Positions 41,609 through 50,573 of a DNA stretch of 64,000 nt are shown here, in pieces. A program made the translations under genes and the position numbers. The stretch lies in contig JAFQRA010000002.1 of the NCBI GenBank assembly GCA_017410325.1, forward strand, positions 27,950-91,949, read 5' to 3'. The notes beneath the pieces were generated by a model. The model was not told where the DNA came from, did no database searches, and saw nothing but the letters and a program-made list of their open reading frames with translations. The DNA comes from Clostridia bacterium. GTDB taxonomy: Bacteria; Bacillota; Clostridia; Oscillospirales; Acutalibacteraceae. The stretch's first letter is position 1. Every line of letters starts with the position of its first letter.

Positions 41609-44600
41609 TTATTCAGCAGGAGCGTAAAGATCCTTAAGTCTGAGAAGGTGATCGTATCTGTCGAGAGATGCCTTTTCAGCCTGTGCGAAGAGCTCTTCAG
41701 CACGCTCGGGGAAGGAACGTGTGAGTGAAGAGTAACGAGCTTCGTTGAGAAGGAAGTCTCTGTAGCTGCCTGTTGCGGGCTTGGAGTCGATTGAGAAGGG
41801 ATTCTTGCCTTCTGCCTTGAGTGCGGGGTTGTAACGGAACATATTCCAGTAGCCGCAGTCAACAGCCTTCTTCATCTCAGCCTGGCAGTTAATCATACCG
41901 CCCTTGATGGAGTGCATCTCACAGGGAGCGTATGCGATGATGATTGACGGACCCGGATAAGCTTCAGCCTCTGTGATAGCCTTGATTGTCTGGTTCATAT
42001 CAGCGCCCATTGCAATCTGAGCAACGTAAACGTAGCCGTAGCTCATTGCAATTTCGGAAAGGCTCTTCTTTGCGATAGCCTTACCTGCTGCTGCGAACTG
42101 AGCAACCTGACCGATCTGGGAAGCCTTGGAAGCCTGGCCGCCTGTGTTGGAGTAAACTTCGGTATCGAATACCATAATGTTTACATCCTGGCCGGAAGCG
42201 AGAACGTGGTCAACACCGCCGAAGCCGATGTCGTATGCCCAACCGTCGCCGCCGAAGATCCATACGGACTTCTTGGCAAGGTAATCCTTGTTGTCAACAA
42301 CGTCCTTGCAAAGCTCGCAATCAATGCCGCTGATAGCTGCTACAAGAGCATCTGCTGCTGCGCCGTTCTTTGCGCCGTCGTTAACTGTATCGAGGTATGC
42401 TGCGCAAGCTGCCTTGACTTCTTCGCTTGCTTCTTCGTAAGCGGCGATAGCCTTGACATCATCAATAAGTCTGGAACGGATAGCGTTCTGACCGAGGAGC
42501 ATACCGAAGCCGTGCTCTGCGTTATCCTCGAAGAGGGAGTTTGCCCAAGCAGGACCCTGACCCTTAGCATTTACTGTATAGGGAGAGGTTGCTGCGGGAC
42601 CGCCCCAGATGGAGGAACAGCCTGTTGCGTTGGAGATATACATTCTGTCGCCGAAGAGCTGAGTGATAAGGCGTGCGTAGGATGTTTCTGCACAGCCTGC
42701 GCAGGAACCGGAGAACTCAAGAAGGGGCTTCTTGAACTGACTGCCGATTACCGTGTTGTCGCACATATCAGCCTTCTCGGAAACGTTGGCAACCATATAA
42801 TCAAATACGGGCTGCTGGTTGTCCTGAGACTCTCTGGGGACCATTGTAAGGGAGTTTGTGGGACATACGCCGATACAAACGCCGCAACCCATACAATCAA
42901 GCGGAGAAACGGAGAGAGTATACTTGTAAGCGTCCTTGCCCTTACCCTTCTTGTCAACGATGACAGCCTGTGCAGGAGCTGCAGCAGCCTCATCAGCGGT
43001 GAGAGCGAAGGGACGGATTGTAGCGTGGGGACAAACGTATGAGCAGCGGTTACACTGAGCACACTTTTCAGCATTCCAAGCGGGAACCATAACTGCAACA
43101 CCGCGCTTCTCGTATGCGGAAGCACCCTGCTCGAAGGTACCGTCTGCGTGGTCTGTGAAAGCGGAAACGGGAAGAGAATCACCGTTCATAAGTGCAACGG
43201 GCTTCATAATGCCGTCAACCATCTTAACGAGCTTTTCTGCACCCTTTGAAGCCTGGACAGCAGCCTCGTCCTGAGCGTCAGCCCAGTCAGCAGGAACGTC
43301 AACCTTGACGTATGCGCCGAAGCCTGCGTCGATAGCCTTGTGGTTCATATCGACGATATCCTGGCCCTTCTTGAGGAACTTCATAGCTGCGTCCTTCATA
43401 TACTTGATAGCCTCGTCCTTGGGAAGAACGTTTGCAAGTGCGAAGAAGGAAGCCTGAAGGATTGTGTTTGTTCTCTTGCCGAGACCGATTTCTGCGGCAA
43501 GGTCGATAGCGTTAACCGTGTAGAGCTGAACATTGTTCTTTGCAATGTAGCGCTTTGCCTCTGCGGGCATCTTTGCGCTGAGCTCATCAGCAGACCACTG
43601 GCAGTTTACAAGGAATACACCGCCGGGCTTAACGTCGTTAACCATCTTGTAGCCCTTCTCAACGTAAGAGGGGTTGTGGCAGGCAACAAAGTCTGCCTTG
43701 TTGATATAGTAGGGGCTCTTGATGGGGCTGTCACCGAAACGAAGGTGAGAAATGGTGATACCGCCTGTCTTCTTGGAGTCATACTGGAAGTATGCCTGAA
43801 CGTACTTGTCGGTATGGTCACCGATAATCTTGATGGAGTCCTTGTTTGCGCCGACTGTACCGTCACCGCCGAGACCCCAGAACTTGCACTCGATTGTGCC
43901 TTCTGCTGCTGTGTTGGGAGCTTCCTTCTCTTCAAGAGAGAGGTTTGTTACGTCGTCGTTGATACCGATTGTGAACTGAGCCTTGGGAGCATCCTTTGCA
44001 AGCTCGTCATATACAGCGAATACGCTTGAGGGCGGTGTGTCCTTGGAGCCGAGACCGTAGCGGCCACCGATAACCGTAAGGCCGTTTCTGCCCATAGCTG
44101 CAAGAGCAGCAACAACGTCAAGGAAGAGGGGCTCGCCGAGTGAGCCGGGTTCCTTTGTTCTGTCAAGAACGGCAATCTTCTTTGCTGTTGCGGGGATAGC
44201 TTCAACAAACTTTGCAGCGGAGAAGGGACGGTAGAGGCGAACCTTTACAAGACCGACCTTTTCGCCCTGTGCCGTAAGGTAGTCGATAACTTCTTCTGCA
44301 ACGTCACAGAAGGAGCCCATTGCTACGATAACACGCTCTGCATCGGGTGCACCGTAGTAGTTGAAAAGCTGGTAGTTTGTGCCGAGCTTTGCGTTAACCT
44401 TGCCCATATATTCTTCAACGATACCGGGAACTGCATCATAGTAGCTGTTGCAAGCCTCACGGTGCTGGAAGAAGATATCGCCGTTCTCGTGGGAACCGCG
44501 CATTACGGGGTGCTCGGGGTTGAGTGCGCGATCGCGGAAGGCCTTGACAGCATCCATATCGCACATTTCCTTGAGATCTTCATAATCCCAGATTTCAATC

Positions 44601-45145
44601 TTCTGAAGCTCGTGAGAAGTACGGAAGCCGTCGAAGAAGTTGAGGAAGGGAACACGGCTCTTGATAGTTGCAAGGTGAGCAACTGCACCGAGGTCCATAA
44701 CTTCCTGTGTATTTGTTTCAGCGAGCATTGCGAAGCCTGTCTGACGGCAAGCGTAAACGTCGGAATGGTCACCGAAGATGTTAAGAGCGTGGGAAGCTAC
44801 GCAGCGAGCGGAAACGTGGAAAACTGAGGGAAGAAGCTCACCTGCGATTTTGTACATATTGGGGATCATAAGAAGAAGACCCTGGGAAGCTGTGTAGGTT
44901 GTGGTGAGAGCACCTGCTGCAAGAGAACCGTGAACGGTACCTGCTGCACCTGCCTCAGACTGCATTTCTGCAACCTTAACTGTTGTTCCGAAGATGTTCT
45001 TACGACCGTTTGCTGACCAGATGTCAACATAGTCTGCCATGGGGCTTGAGGGAGTAATCGGGTAAATACCGGCAACTTCCGTGAAAGCATAGGAAACGTG
45101 AGCCGCAGCCGTGTTTCCGTCCATGGTTTTCATTTTTCTAGCCAT
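41609..45145 (-). CDS. nifJ: Pyruvate:ferredoxin (flavodoxin) oxidoreductase
   Basis: Central enzyme of anaerobic pyruvate breakdown: pyruvate + CoA gives acetyl-CoA, CO2 and reduced ferredoxin. The single chain of 1178 residues has the full homodimeric PFOR layout. Domain I is at the N-terminus (YAFTEVAGIYPITPSSPMADY). The 2[4Fe-4S] domain VI carries CAQCNRCSYVCPH and CMGCGVCIGVCP at about 690-760. The C-terminal TPP domain carries the proximal-cluster cysteines CAGCAE, NATGCSSIWGG and FGGDGWAYDIGFGG. AGGAGG lies before the ATG. Codon use is strongly biased, as expected for an abundant enzyme. Confidence 0.98.
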   Translation of the reverse strand: MARKMKTMDGNTAAAHVSYAFTEVAGIYPITPSSPMADYVDIWSANGRKNIFGTTVKVAEMQSEAGAAGTVHGSLAAGALTTTYTASQGLLLMIPNMYKIAGELLPSVFHVSARCVASHALNIFGDHSDVYACRQTGFAMLAETNTQEVMDLGAVAHLATIKSRVPFLNFFDGFRTSHELQKIEIWDYEDLKEMCDMDAVKAFRDRALNPEHPVMRGSHENGDIFFQHREACNSYYDAVPGIVEEYMGKVNAKLGTNYQLFNYYGAPDAERVIVAMGSFCDVAEEVIDYLTAQGEKVGLVKVRLYRPFSAAKFVEAIPATAKKIAVLDRTKEPGSLGEPLFLDVVAALAAMGRNGLTVIGGRYGLGSKDTPPSSVFAVYDELAKDAPKAQFTIGINDDVTNLSLEEKEAPNTAAEGTIECKFWGLGGDGTVGANKDSIKIIGDHTDKYVQAYFQYDSKKTGGITISHLRFGDSPIKSPYYINKADFVACHNPSYVEKGYKMVNDVKPGGVFLVNCQWSADELSAKMPAEAKRYIAKNNVQLYTVNAIDLAAEIGLGKRTNTILQASFFALANVLPKDEAIKYMKDAAMKFLKKGQDIVDMNHKAIDAGFGAYVKVDVPADWADAQDEAAVQASKGAEKLVKMVDGIMKPVALMNGDSLPVSAFTDHADGTFEQGASAYEKRGVAVMVPAWNAEKCAQCNRCSYVCPHATIRPFALTADEAAAAPAQAVIVDKKGKGKDAYKYTLSVSPLDCMGCGVCIGVCPTNSLTMVPRESQDNQQPVFDYMVANVSEKADMCDNTVIGSQFKKPLLEFSGSCAGCAETSYARLITQLFGDRMYISNATGCSSIWGGPAATSPYTVNAKGQGPAWANSLFEDNAEHGFGMLLGQNAIRSRLIDDVKAIAAYEEASEEVKAACAAYLDTVNDGAKNGAAADALVAAISGIDCELCKDVVDNKDYLAKKSVWIFGGDGWAYDIGFGGVDHVLASGQDVNIMVFDTEVYSNTGGQASKASQIGQVAQFAAAGKAIAKKSLSEIAMSYGYVYVAQIAMGADMNQTIKAITEAEAYPGPSIIIAYAPCEMHSIKGGMINCQAEMKKAVDCGYWNMFRYNPALKAEGKNPFSIDSKPATGSYRDFLLNEARYSSLTRSFPERAEELFAQAEKASLDRYDHLLRLKDLYAPAE

Positions 45146-45170
45146 GATTTATTTCCTCCTATATTTAATA

Positions 45171-45199
45171 ACAATATAAATGCTAAAATGCACCGTCAA
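45171..45199 (-). promoter_or_regulatory. PFOR promoter
   Basis: TTGACG (45194-45199) and TATTGT (45171-45176) on the minus strand with a 17-nt spacer. Confidence 0.65.
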
Positions 45200-45313
45200 T
45201 ATATTAGCACTTTTAAAGCAAGATGTAAAGAGCATATTTTATGTAAATACTGTTTTTAAATGAAAGTTTTTGTATTTTTTACCGATAACGGCAAATACTT
45301 ACAGGTTAACACA

Positions 45314-45350
45314 TAAAAAATCACACCGTCGCTGTTACCGGCAACGGTGT
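45314..45350 (-). terminator. Terminator downstream of the membrane protein gene
   Basis: Stem acaccgt-gc / gc-acggtgt around an 8-nt loop, followed by GATTTTTTAT on the minus strand. Confidence 0.75.
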
Positions 45351-45370
45351 AAATAAAAAATATACTTGTA

Positions 45371-46156
45371 TTATAAGTCGTTGTATTCGAGTTCTGCTTC
45401 GGAAACCTTGGCCTCATCATCCTCGGGAACGGGTGCGTCGGGATCGAGAAACGCATCGGTCCGGTAGCTTTCAGTTATAAATTTGGCGTTGCGCTTTTCT
45501 TCTTTTTTGAAGGTTATGTGTGACATTGTAAGAATTACCGCACCGTTGAGACCGTTGATAAGGTAAACGGGCGAAAGGCTGTCAAGCACACGGGACATCG
45601 TCTGGAAAATGCCGTCCGAACTGTAAAGCTGAATTTCCTTAAGACCGATTACAAAGAAACCGATACAGAACGAAATAAGCGATGCCGCCATACCGAGAAC
45701 AACGAGAAGCCGCATTGTGCCGAAGTGAAGATCCATATACTGGAACTGGATTATGGGTAGGGTTGCAAGGCTGGCAATAATAAGAATTGCCGCCATATAA
45801 GCCGCTCTTGTCGTGCCTGCGGTAACCACCGCCGCAGAAGCATAGTAGGCCTCGACAAGCGCACTGATAATAAGCATAACTATCATCAAAGAGCTTGAAC
45901 GCCTTGCCAGAGCAAAGTCACCGCCGATTTCCATATAAATCGAGTTGCGGTGGGCAAACAGCGCCGTTTCTACGGCAAAGACCATAGTCAGCGCCAAGCG
46001 GCAGTAAAAGCGGGGGTAGTTTACACAATAATTATAATTAATCAGGCCGAGCACCGCATAGACAACCGCAACAACCATTGCGGTAAGCATAACGGTAACG
46101 CACAGCCCGCGGAAACGCTTATTTTTAAAAACGAAGGTCTCTTCCACTGCATACAT
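45371..46156 (-). CDS. Multi-pass membrane protein of unknown function
   Basis: A 261-residue protein with about six membrane spans and an acidic C-terminal tail (DPDAPVPEDDEAKVSEAELEYNDL). The ATG at 46154-46156 follows AAGGA at short spacing; an upstream in-frame start was rejected because the extra 18 residues look unlike a protein. I recognise no family. It lies 62 bp after the rsuA gene on the same strand and ends in a terminator, so it may be the last gene of that long housekeeping array. Confidence 0.75.
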   Translation of the reverse strand: MYAVEETFVFKNKRFRGLCVTVMLTAMVVAVVYAVLGLINYNYCVNYPRFYCRLALTMVFAVETALFAHRNSIYMEIGGDFALARRSSSLMIVMLIISALVEAYYASAAVVTAGTTRAAYMAAILIIASLATLPIIQFQYMDLHFGTMRLLVVLGMAASLISFCIGFFVIGLKEIQLYSSDGIFQTMSRVLDSLSPVYLINGLNGAVILTMSHITFKKEEKRNAKFITESYRTDAFLDPDAPVPEDDEAKVSEAELEYNDL

Positions 46157-46218
46157 CCTTAAAGAATATTCATACAAATTAATATTAATATTTTTAATGC
46201 ATTTTGTCAATACAAAAC

Positions 46219-46938
46219 TTATTTTTCCAACTTTATGAGAGCCAGTTCTCCGGGGGTAATATACCGGCAGCAGCCCCGTTCGAGCGTTCCGTCAAGCGGG
46301 AGTGCACCCATAGCCACACGCTCAAGCTCGTTTACGTGAGAATCACAGGCGGCAGCCATCCGCTTAATCTGGTGGTACTTACCCTCTTTAAGCTTGATTT
46401 CAACGGTAAGTCCGTCATCGCTTAACTCTTTTATCTTTGCCGGCAGGCACTCATAGCCGTCCGCTAAAACTACGCCCTTTTCAAATTCTGCCTGTTTTTC
46501 TTTTGAAATCGGCCTGTCCAGCACGGCGATATATGTTTTTTCAACGTGATTTTTGGGCGAAAGTATTTCGTGGGCAAATTCGCCGTCATCCGTAATCAGC
46601 ACAAAGCCGGTGGTATCCTTGTCCAGCCTGCCCGCAGGAAAAAGACCGCTGCGCCGCATATCTTCGTGCAGAAGGTCAATTACCGTTTTTTCGTTTGGCG
46701 AATTGCTCGCGCTTACAACCCCCTTGGGCTTGTTGAGCATAATATATACGAACTCGCTGTAGCCGAATTTTTTGCCGTCAATAACAATTTCGTCAGTTTC
46801 GGGGTCAGCCTTAAAGCCGGAATCGGACACGGCGGCACCGTTTACAAGCACACGCTTTGCTTTGATAAGTGCTTTTACTTCACTGCGGCTGTACGCACCC
46901 TGCGAAGCAATTATTTTATCAATACGTAGTCTGGACAT
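46219..46938 (-). CDS. RsuA/RluB-family pseudouridine synthase
   Basis: Makes pseudouridine in 16S or 23S rRNA. The 239-residue protein has an N-terminal S4 RNA-binding domain (about 3-60; RIDKIIASQGAYSRSEVKALIKAKRV as core) and the catalytic motif PAGRLDKDTTGFVL near residue 105. LKEGKYHQIKRM is the second RsuA signature. The ATG at 46936-46938 has GAGGAG 11 nt before it and overlaps the end of the DUF4830 gene by 20 nt. Length matches RsuA more than RluB. Confidence 0.92.
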   Translation of the reverse strand: MSRLRIDKIIASQGAYSRSEVKALIKAKRVLVNGAAVSDSGFKADPETDEIVIDGKKFGYSEFVYIMLNKPKGVVSASNSPNEKTVIDLLHEDMRRSGLFPAGRLDKDTTGFVLITDDGEFAHEILSPKNHVEKTYIAVLDRPISKEKQAEFEKGVVLADGYECLPAKIKELSDDGLTVEIKLKEGKYHQIKRMAAACDSHVNELERVAMGALPLDGTLERGCCRYITPGELALIKLEK

Positions 46939-47440
46939 CCGTTGTGTTACTCCTCTTTTCGGGATAGATAAAGCTCTGAATAAAGCCGTCCTGCTCAAGT
47001 GAGCATATATCACCGCCGATCACGGCACCGTCCAGCACAAAAATATTTGCCTGCACAAGCCCGTCTGCCGCTTCGTAGCCGGGATAGTTTTTCACCTGAT
47101 AGGTCCAGCGTTTGGCACGCCTGCCTGCGTATTTTGCAAGGTCAAGCCCGTGCTGCTTCTGCATTTCGTTGTAGTCGGAATAAGCCGAATCAAATTCCGC
47201 CGGCACAATGACCTCGCTCACTTCAACGGGGTCCTCCTCCACCTCCCAGCCGAACTGGGAAAGAAAGGCTATTCTCTGCGCGGCATCGCCTGCAAGGTAG
47301 GATATACCCGAAGTCGACCGTGTAACGGCGGTTGAAACGCTGCTGCCGGCCGCAACCAGCCCGACAGCCGCACAGACAACTAAAAGTATGCTGAGTATGG
47401 CGGTTTTAATTGACGACGAACGAACGGAAACTATAAACAT
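46919..47440 (-). CDS. DUF4830-like protein with N-terminal anchor
   Basis: A 173-residue protein with a membrane segment at about 13-34. An extracellular domain contains AAQRIAFLSQFGWEVEEDPVEV, IPAEFDSAYSDYNEMQ and DGAVIGGDICSLEQDGFI, the pattern of the uncharacterised DUF4830 family found in Firmicutes. Start at the ATG 47438-47440 with AGGTGG just upstream. It overlaps rsuA by 20 nt. No function is known; co-expression with housekeeping genes is all that context offers. Confidence 0.82.
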   Translation of the reverse strand: MFIVSVRSSSIKTAILSILLVVCAAVGLVAAGSSVSTAVTRSTSGISYLAGDAAQRIAFLSQFGWEVEEDPVEVSEVIVPAEFDSAYSDYNEMQKQHGLDLAKYAGRRAKRWTYQVKNYPGYEAADGLVQANIFVLDGAVIGGDICSLEQDGFIQSFIYPEKRSNTTDVQTTY

Positions 47441-47485
47441 AAGCCCACCTCTGTACATTTTCACTGTTGGTGAAATATATGCATT

Positions 47486-47534
47486 TAAGGTGACGAGTAT
47501 AACCGGAACCCGTCAAATTACACTCGTCACCTTA
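47486..47534. repeat. Hairpin repeat AAGGTGACGAG
   Basis: A 13-bp stem taaggtgacgagt/actcgtcacctta. Its left arm and loop (aaggtgacgagtataaccgg) resemble the hairpin at 28076-28106 and a half copy near 48752 (agggtagcgagtataatta). There is no T run, so it is not a typical terminator. Confidence 0.6.
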
Positions 47535-47548
47535 GGCAGGCGATATTC

Positions 47549-48739
47549 TTATTTTGCTTTATAAGCATCTATGAGATATTCGTCACCGATTACGGTACGT
47601 ATGTGGTCATAGATAAAATCGAGGCTGAAATCCCCTACGCCGTGTGAAGCGGCAAGGGAAGCCGTATAATCTGCCAGACGGTAGAGCTTGAGCCCCGAAT
47701 AGCCTGCACGGTAGTGGGTTATTACAATATCGAACAAGGGCTTGTCAATTGTAACCTCCCCGGTTGAAAAATCCTTGTGAAAGGTTATGTTTGCCATACC
47801 GCCAATAAGGCGCTTGGGCTTATTCTGTGCAGAAACGAAGTTGCCAAGCGAATACAGCACGGGCACCTGCTTACCCTCGGGATTTGTAAGGTATTCCACG
47901 GGCTGAAGAGTATGGGGATGAGTGCCCAGAATAAGGTCTGCACCCCAGTTGACAACATCCTGCGAAAACTCAGTCTGCACGTAGTACGGCTCGTCGGAAT
48001 ACTCAACGCCTGCGTGCATTGAAACAACGACAACGTCAGCCGCCTTGTCCGCATATTCAACCTGAAGCCTTACGTCCTCACGCTCTTCAAGGTAAATTGC
48101 GTAGTCTTCCTTGTCTGCCGGGAGAGTAATGCCGTTTGTATGCTCCGTAAATGAAAGGAAGGCAAAGGTAATGCCGTCAACCTCAACTATTTCAAGGTCG
48201 GTATATTCCTCACGGCTGTGGTAAGCGCCGCTTGCAAGCAGACCTTCTGTTGAATTGATAAGGTCAAGCGTAGAAATCAGGCCCTTGCTTGCCTTGTCGA
48301 GCATATGGTTGTTTGCAATTGTAAGCACGTCGAAGCCCAGGTCAGCAAGCTGCTTTGCCATAACGGTAGGCGTATTGAAGCAGGGATAGGTGGAAACCTC
48401 GTGTAAAGACGACATCATCGTTTCCTGATTGATAACGGCTATATCTGCCGCAGTTATCAAGTCCTTGAGATTCGCGTAAACGGGTGAAAAATCGTAGCTG
48501 CCGTCCTTAGTCCTTGACTGTGCCTGCTCATAAATCGGCTTATGGATAAGGTTATCACCCACGGCAAGCATGTGCACACTTGCGGTACGCTTTGCCGACG
48601 TGACAAACTGTGTGGGAGAAAGTTCAAGCGACTCGTCGGATATTGTGCGCCTTGATGACACGGCAAAGCCGACACCGACACACGCTATTACTACGGCGAG
48701 CACCAATGCTGTAAGCTGTTTGATTTTCAATTGCCGCAC
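47549..48739 (-). CDS. CapA-family protein (PgsA-like metallophosphoesterase fold)
   Basis: A 396-residue protein anchored by an N-terminal membrane span (about 9-28), with a CapA domain outside the cell. Motifs in order are HMLAVGDNLIH, NQET, IANNHMLDK, VSMHAGVEY, GTHPHTLQPVE and YSLGNF, all typical of CapA/PgsA proteins of the calcineurin-like fold. In Bacillus, CapA/PgsA takes part in poly-gamma-glutamate export, but no capBC genes are seen here, so the role may be general wall or polymer processing. It follows the coiled-coil gene by 30 nt. Confidence 0.9.
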   Translation of the reverse strand: MRQLKIKQLTALVLAVVIACVGVGFAVSSRRTISDESLELSPTQFVTSAKRTASVHMLAVGDNLIHKPIYEQAQSRTKDGSYDFSPVYANLKDLITAADIAVINQETMMSSLHEVSTYPCFNTPTVMAKQLADLGFDVLTIANNHMLDKASKGLISTLDLINSTEGLLASGAYHSREEYTDLEIVEVDGITFAFLSFTEHTNGITLPADKEDYAIYLEEREDVRLQVEYADKAADVVVVSMHAGVEYSDEPYYVQTEFSQDVVNWGADLILGTHPHTLQPVEYLTNPEGKQVPVLYSLGNFVSAQNKPKRLIGGMANITFHKDFSTGEVTIDKPLFDIVITHYRAGYSGLKLYRLADYTASLAASHGVGDFSLDFIYDHIRTVIGDEYLIDAYKAK

Positions 48740-48769
48740 CTCCGGTGAAGCTTAGGGTAGCGAGTATAA

Positions 48770-49468
48770 TTACTGCTGGTTATTATTGTTGCCGATGGCG
48801 TTGCGGATATTTTCCTTTGCCTGGCGTACGTTTGCAAGGCTGTTTGTGAGTGAACGCTCTGTTGTGCCGATAACGTTTTCAACAAAGTTTGCTGCAGAGG
48901 AACAGATTTCGTTTGACCACTTTGCGGCTCTTGCCTTAACCTCTTCCGCCTGTGCGTTGGCCTTTTCAACCGTTTCGGTTGCGGCGGCGTTAGCGTTGGC
49001 AATGATAGTGTCTGCCTGTGCCTTTGCCTTCTGGAGCATGTCGTCGCAGTACTGCTTTGCGCGTGCGGCAATCTCGCTTTCCTCAACCATCTGCTGAGCT
49101 CTTGCATCTGCCTCTGCTACGATAACGCCTGCTCTTTCCTCAGCCTGAGCAACAGTTGACTTTGCACGCTCTTCAGAAGTGAGTATGTATTCCTTTGCCT
49201 TTGCATTTGCCTTGTTGACGGTTTCTCTTGCCTTTTCATTGGCCTTTGTAACCGTTTCCTCCGCCTGTGCGTTAGCTTCACCGATAATGGTGTTGCGGTC
49301 GCTGACAATGTTGCGTGCCTGGCGAACCTCTTCGGGCATATTGGCACGGATTTCGTCCACACAGTTGCGGATTTCTTCAATATTGACAACTATTTTTGAG
49401 CTGAAAGCAACCTTCTGTCCGTTGTCGAGGACCTCTTCAATTTTTTCGAGTAAATCTTCAACGTTCAT
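48770..49468 (-). CDS. Long coiled-coil protein, function unknown
   Basis: A 232-residue soluble protein made almost wholly of Ala/Glu/Lys-rich heptads from about residue 60 to 225, such as ANAQAEETVTKANEKARETVNK in short repeats of about 11 residues. The N-terminal 50 residues (VEDLLEKIEEVLDNG) form a separate helical cap. It resembles the stalk of ATP synthase subunit b or DivIVA-like scaffolds but has no membrane segment. Its ATG overlaps the coaD stop by 4 nt, and capA follows 30 nt later. A scaffolding role at the envelope is a guess. Confidence 0.8.
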   Translation of the reverse strand: MNVEDLLEKIEEVLDNGQKVAFSSKIVVNIEEIRNCVDEIRANMPEEVRQARNIVSDRNTIIGEANAQAEETVTKANEKARETVNKANAKAKEYILTSEERAKSTVAQAEERAGVIVAEADARAQQMVEESEIAARAKQYCDDMLQKAKAQADTIIANANAAATETVEKANAQAEEVKARAAKWSNEICSSAANFVENVIGTTERSLTNSLANVRQAKENIRNAIGNNNNQQ

Positions 49469-49959
49469 ATCTTTCGATCCTTTCTGAGTCTTTTTTCTAT
49501 ATCATCCCGAATTTCGGGAGGAACAAATTCCGAAATGTCCCCGCCGAATTCGCAGATTTGTTTAACAACACTTGATGAGAGATACATATTTTCACCGCTT
49601 GCCGTAAAGAAAACGGTTTCAACCTCGGGATTGAGCTTTTTGTTGGCCAATGCCTGCTGGAATTCCGTATCAAAGTCCGACACGGCACGCAAACCCTTGA
49701 CTATTGCGATTGCATTCTTTTCTCTTGCATAATCCGCAAGCAGACCGTAGGAAAAATCAACCTCTACGTTCGGTATATCGCCCGTCACGCGCTTGATAAG
49801 GTCAACCCTTTCGTCGGGAGTAAAGGCACCCGTTTTTTTGAAGTAGTTTGACATTACAACAACGATAACCTTGTCAAACATACGTGAAGCGCGCCTGATT
49901 ATTTCAAGGTGGCCGTTTGTAATCGGGTCAAAGCTGCCGGGACAAACCGCGATTTTCAT
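49465..49959 (-). CDS. coaD: Phosphopantetheine adenylyltransferase
   Basis: Transfers AMP to 4'-phosphopantetheine, the fourth step of coenzyme A synthesis. The 164-residue length is standard. It shows CPGSFDPITNGHLEII at the N-terminus (nucleotidyltransferase GH motif), KGLRAVSDFDTEFQQA in the middle, and YLSSSVVKQI with the second ATP-binding motif. It lies 12 nt after rsmD, the usual rsmD-coaD pairing. The last CoA enzyme, CoaE, is encoded in the same array as part of a fusion. Confidence 0.97.
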   Translation of the reverse strand: MKIAVCPGSFDPITNGHLEIIRRASRMFDKVIVVVMSNYFKKTGAFTPDERVDLIKRVTGDIPNVEVDFSYGLLADYAREKNAIAIVKGLRAVSDFDTEFQQALANKKLNPEVETVFFTASGENMYLSSSVVKQICEFGGDISEFVPPEIRDDIEKRLRKDRKI

Positions 49960-49971
49960 AAAGCCTCCCCC

Positions 49972-50502
49972 TTATCTGTAGACGGCAAGCTCAACCCTGC
50001 CGTATTTATAGCGCTTGAACAGCTCAAGGCCGCCTGCGCTTTCGGGAATATCCTCCCCTGCGGGAAGCTCGCAAACGATTATTCCGCCCTCGGCAAGCCT
50101 GTCAAGCGAATCGAGTGCCTTCTGCAGAAGGCCCGTGCCGTAGGGAGGGTCAATGATAACGATATCAAAAACCTCGTTTGTTGTTCTTAAGAAATTCAGG
50201 GAATCGCTCTTTCTGACCACTGCCTTGTCGGCAAGCCTTGTGTGAGCAAGGTTCTGCTCAATAACACTGACAGCCTTGGCATCCGCATCGACAAAGGTGC
50301 ATTTTTCCGCGCCTCTGCTGAGTGCCTCGATTCCGAGCTGGCCGCAGCCCGCAAAAAGGTCAAGCACGCGTCTGCCCTCGATATCGAACTGAATTATGCT
50401 GAACATTGCTTCCTTTACCCTGTCCGTAGTCGGGCGGACAACATCGCCGCCTTCAAGCGTGATAAGGCTTCTGCCCCTTGCGGAGCCTGTAATAACTCTC
50501 AT
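49972..50502 (-). CDS. rsmD: RsmD, 16S rRNA (guanine-966-N2)-methyltransferase
   Basis: SAM-dependent methylation of G966 in 16S rRNA. The 176-residue protein begins RVITGSARGRSL and shows VLDLFAGCGQLGIEALSRGA (SAM loop) and the catalytic DPPYGTG. The start chosen is the ATG at 50500-50502 with AGGA 5 nt upstream; five extra in-frame residues upstream are unlikely. It forms a unit with coaD and has a candidate promoter in the gap after uvrC. Confidence 0.95.
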   Translation of the reverse strand: MRVITGSARGRSLITLEGGDVVRPTTDRVKEAMFSIIQFDIEGRRVLDLFAGCGQLGIEALSRGAEKCTFVDADAKAVSVIEQNLAHTRLADKAVVRKSDSLNFLRTTNEVFDIVIIDPPYGTGLLQKALDSLDRLAEGGIIVCELPAGEDIPESAGGLELFKRYKYGRVELAVYR

Positions 50503-50533
50503 AATATTCCTACCCAAAGTAATATACTGATAT

Positions 50534-50562
50534 ATTATCTTTTATTATAACATATTTGTCAA
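50534..50562 (-). promoter_or_regulatory. Promoter of the rsmD-coaD unit
   Basis: TTGACA (50557-50562) and GATAAT (50534-50539) on the minus strand with a 17-nt spacer, in the 71-bp gap after uvrC. Confidence 0.6.
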
Positions 50563-50573
50563 GGTTTATTTGA

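Noticed and set aside
42206-43042. 278-codon Cys-rich frame on the plus strand
   Set aside because: Antisense shadow of the PFOR gene; the high Cys/Val content reflects reverse complement of Ala- and Thr-rich codons.
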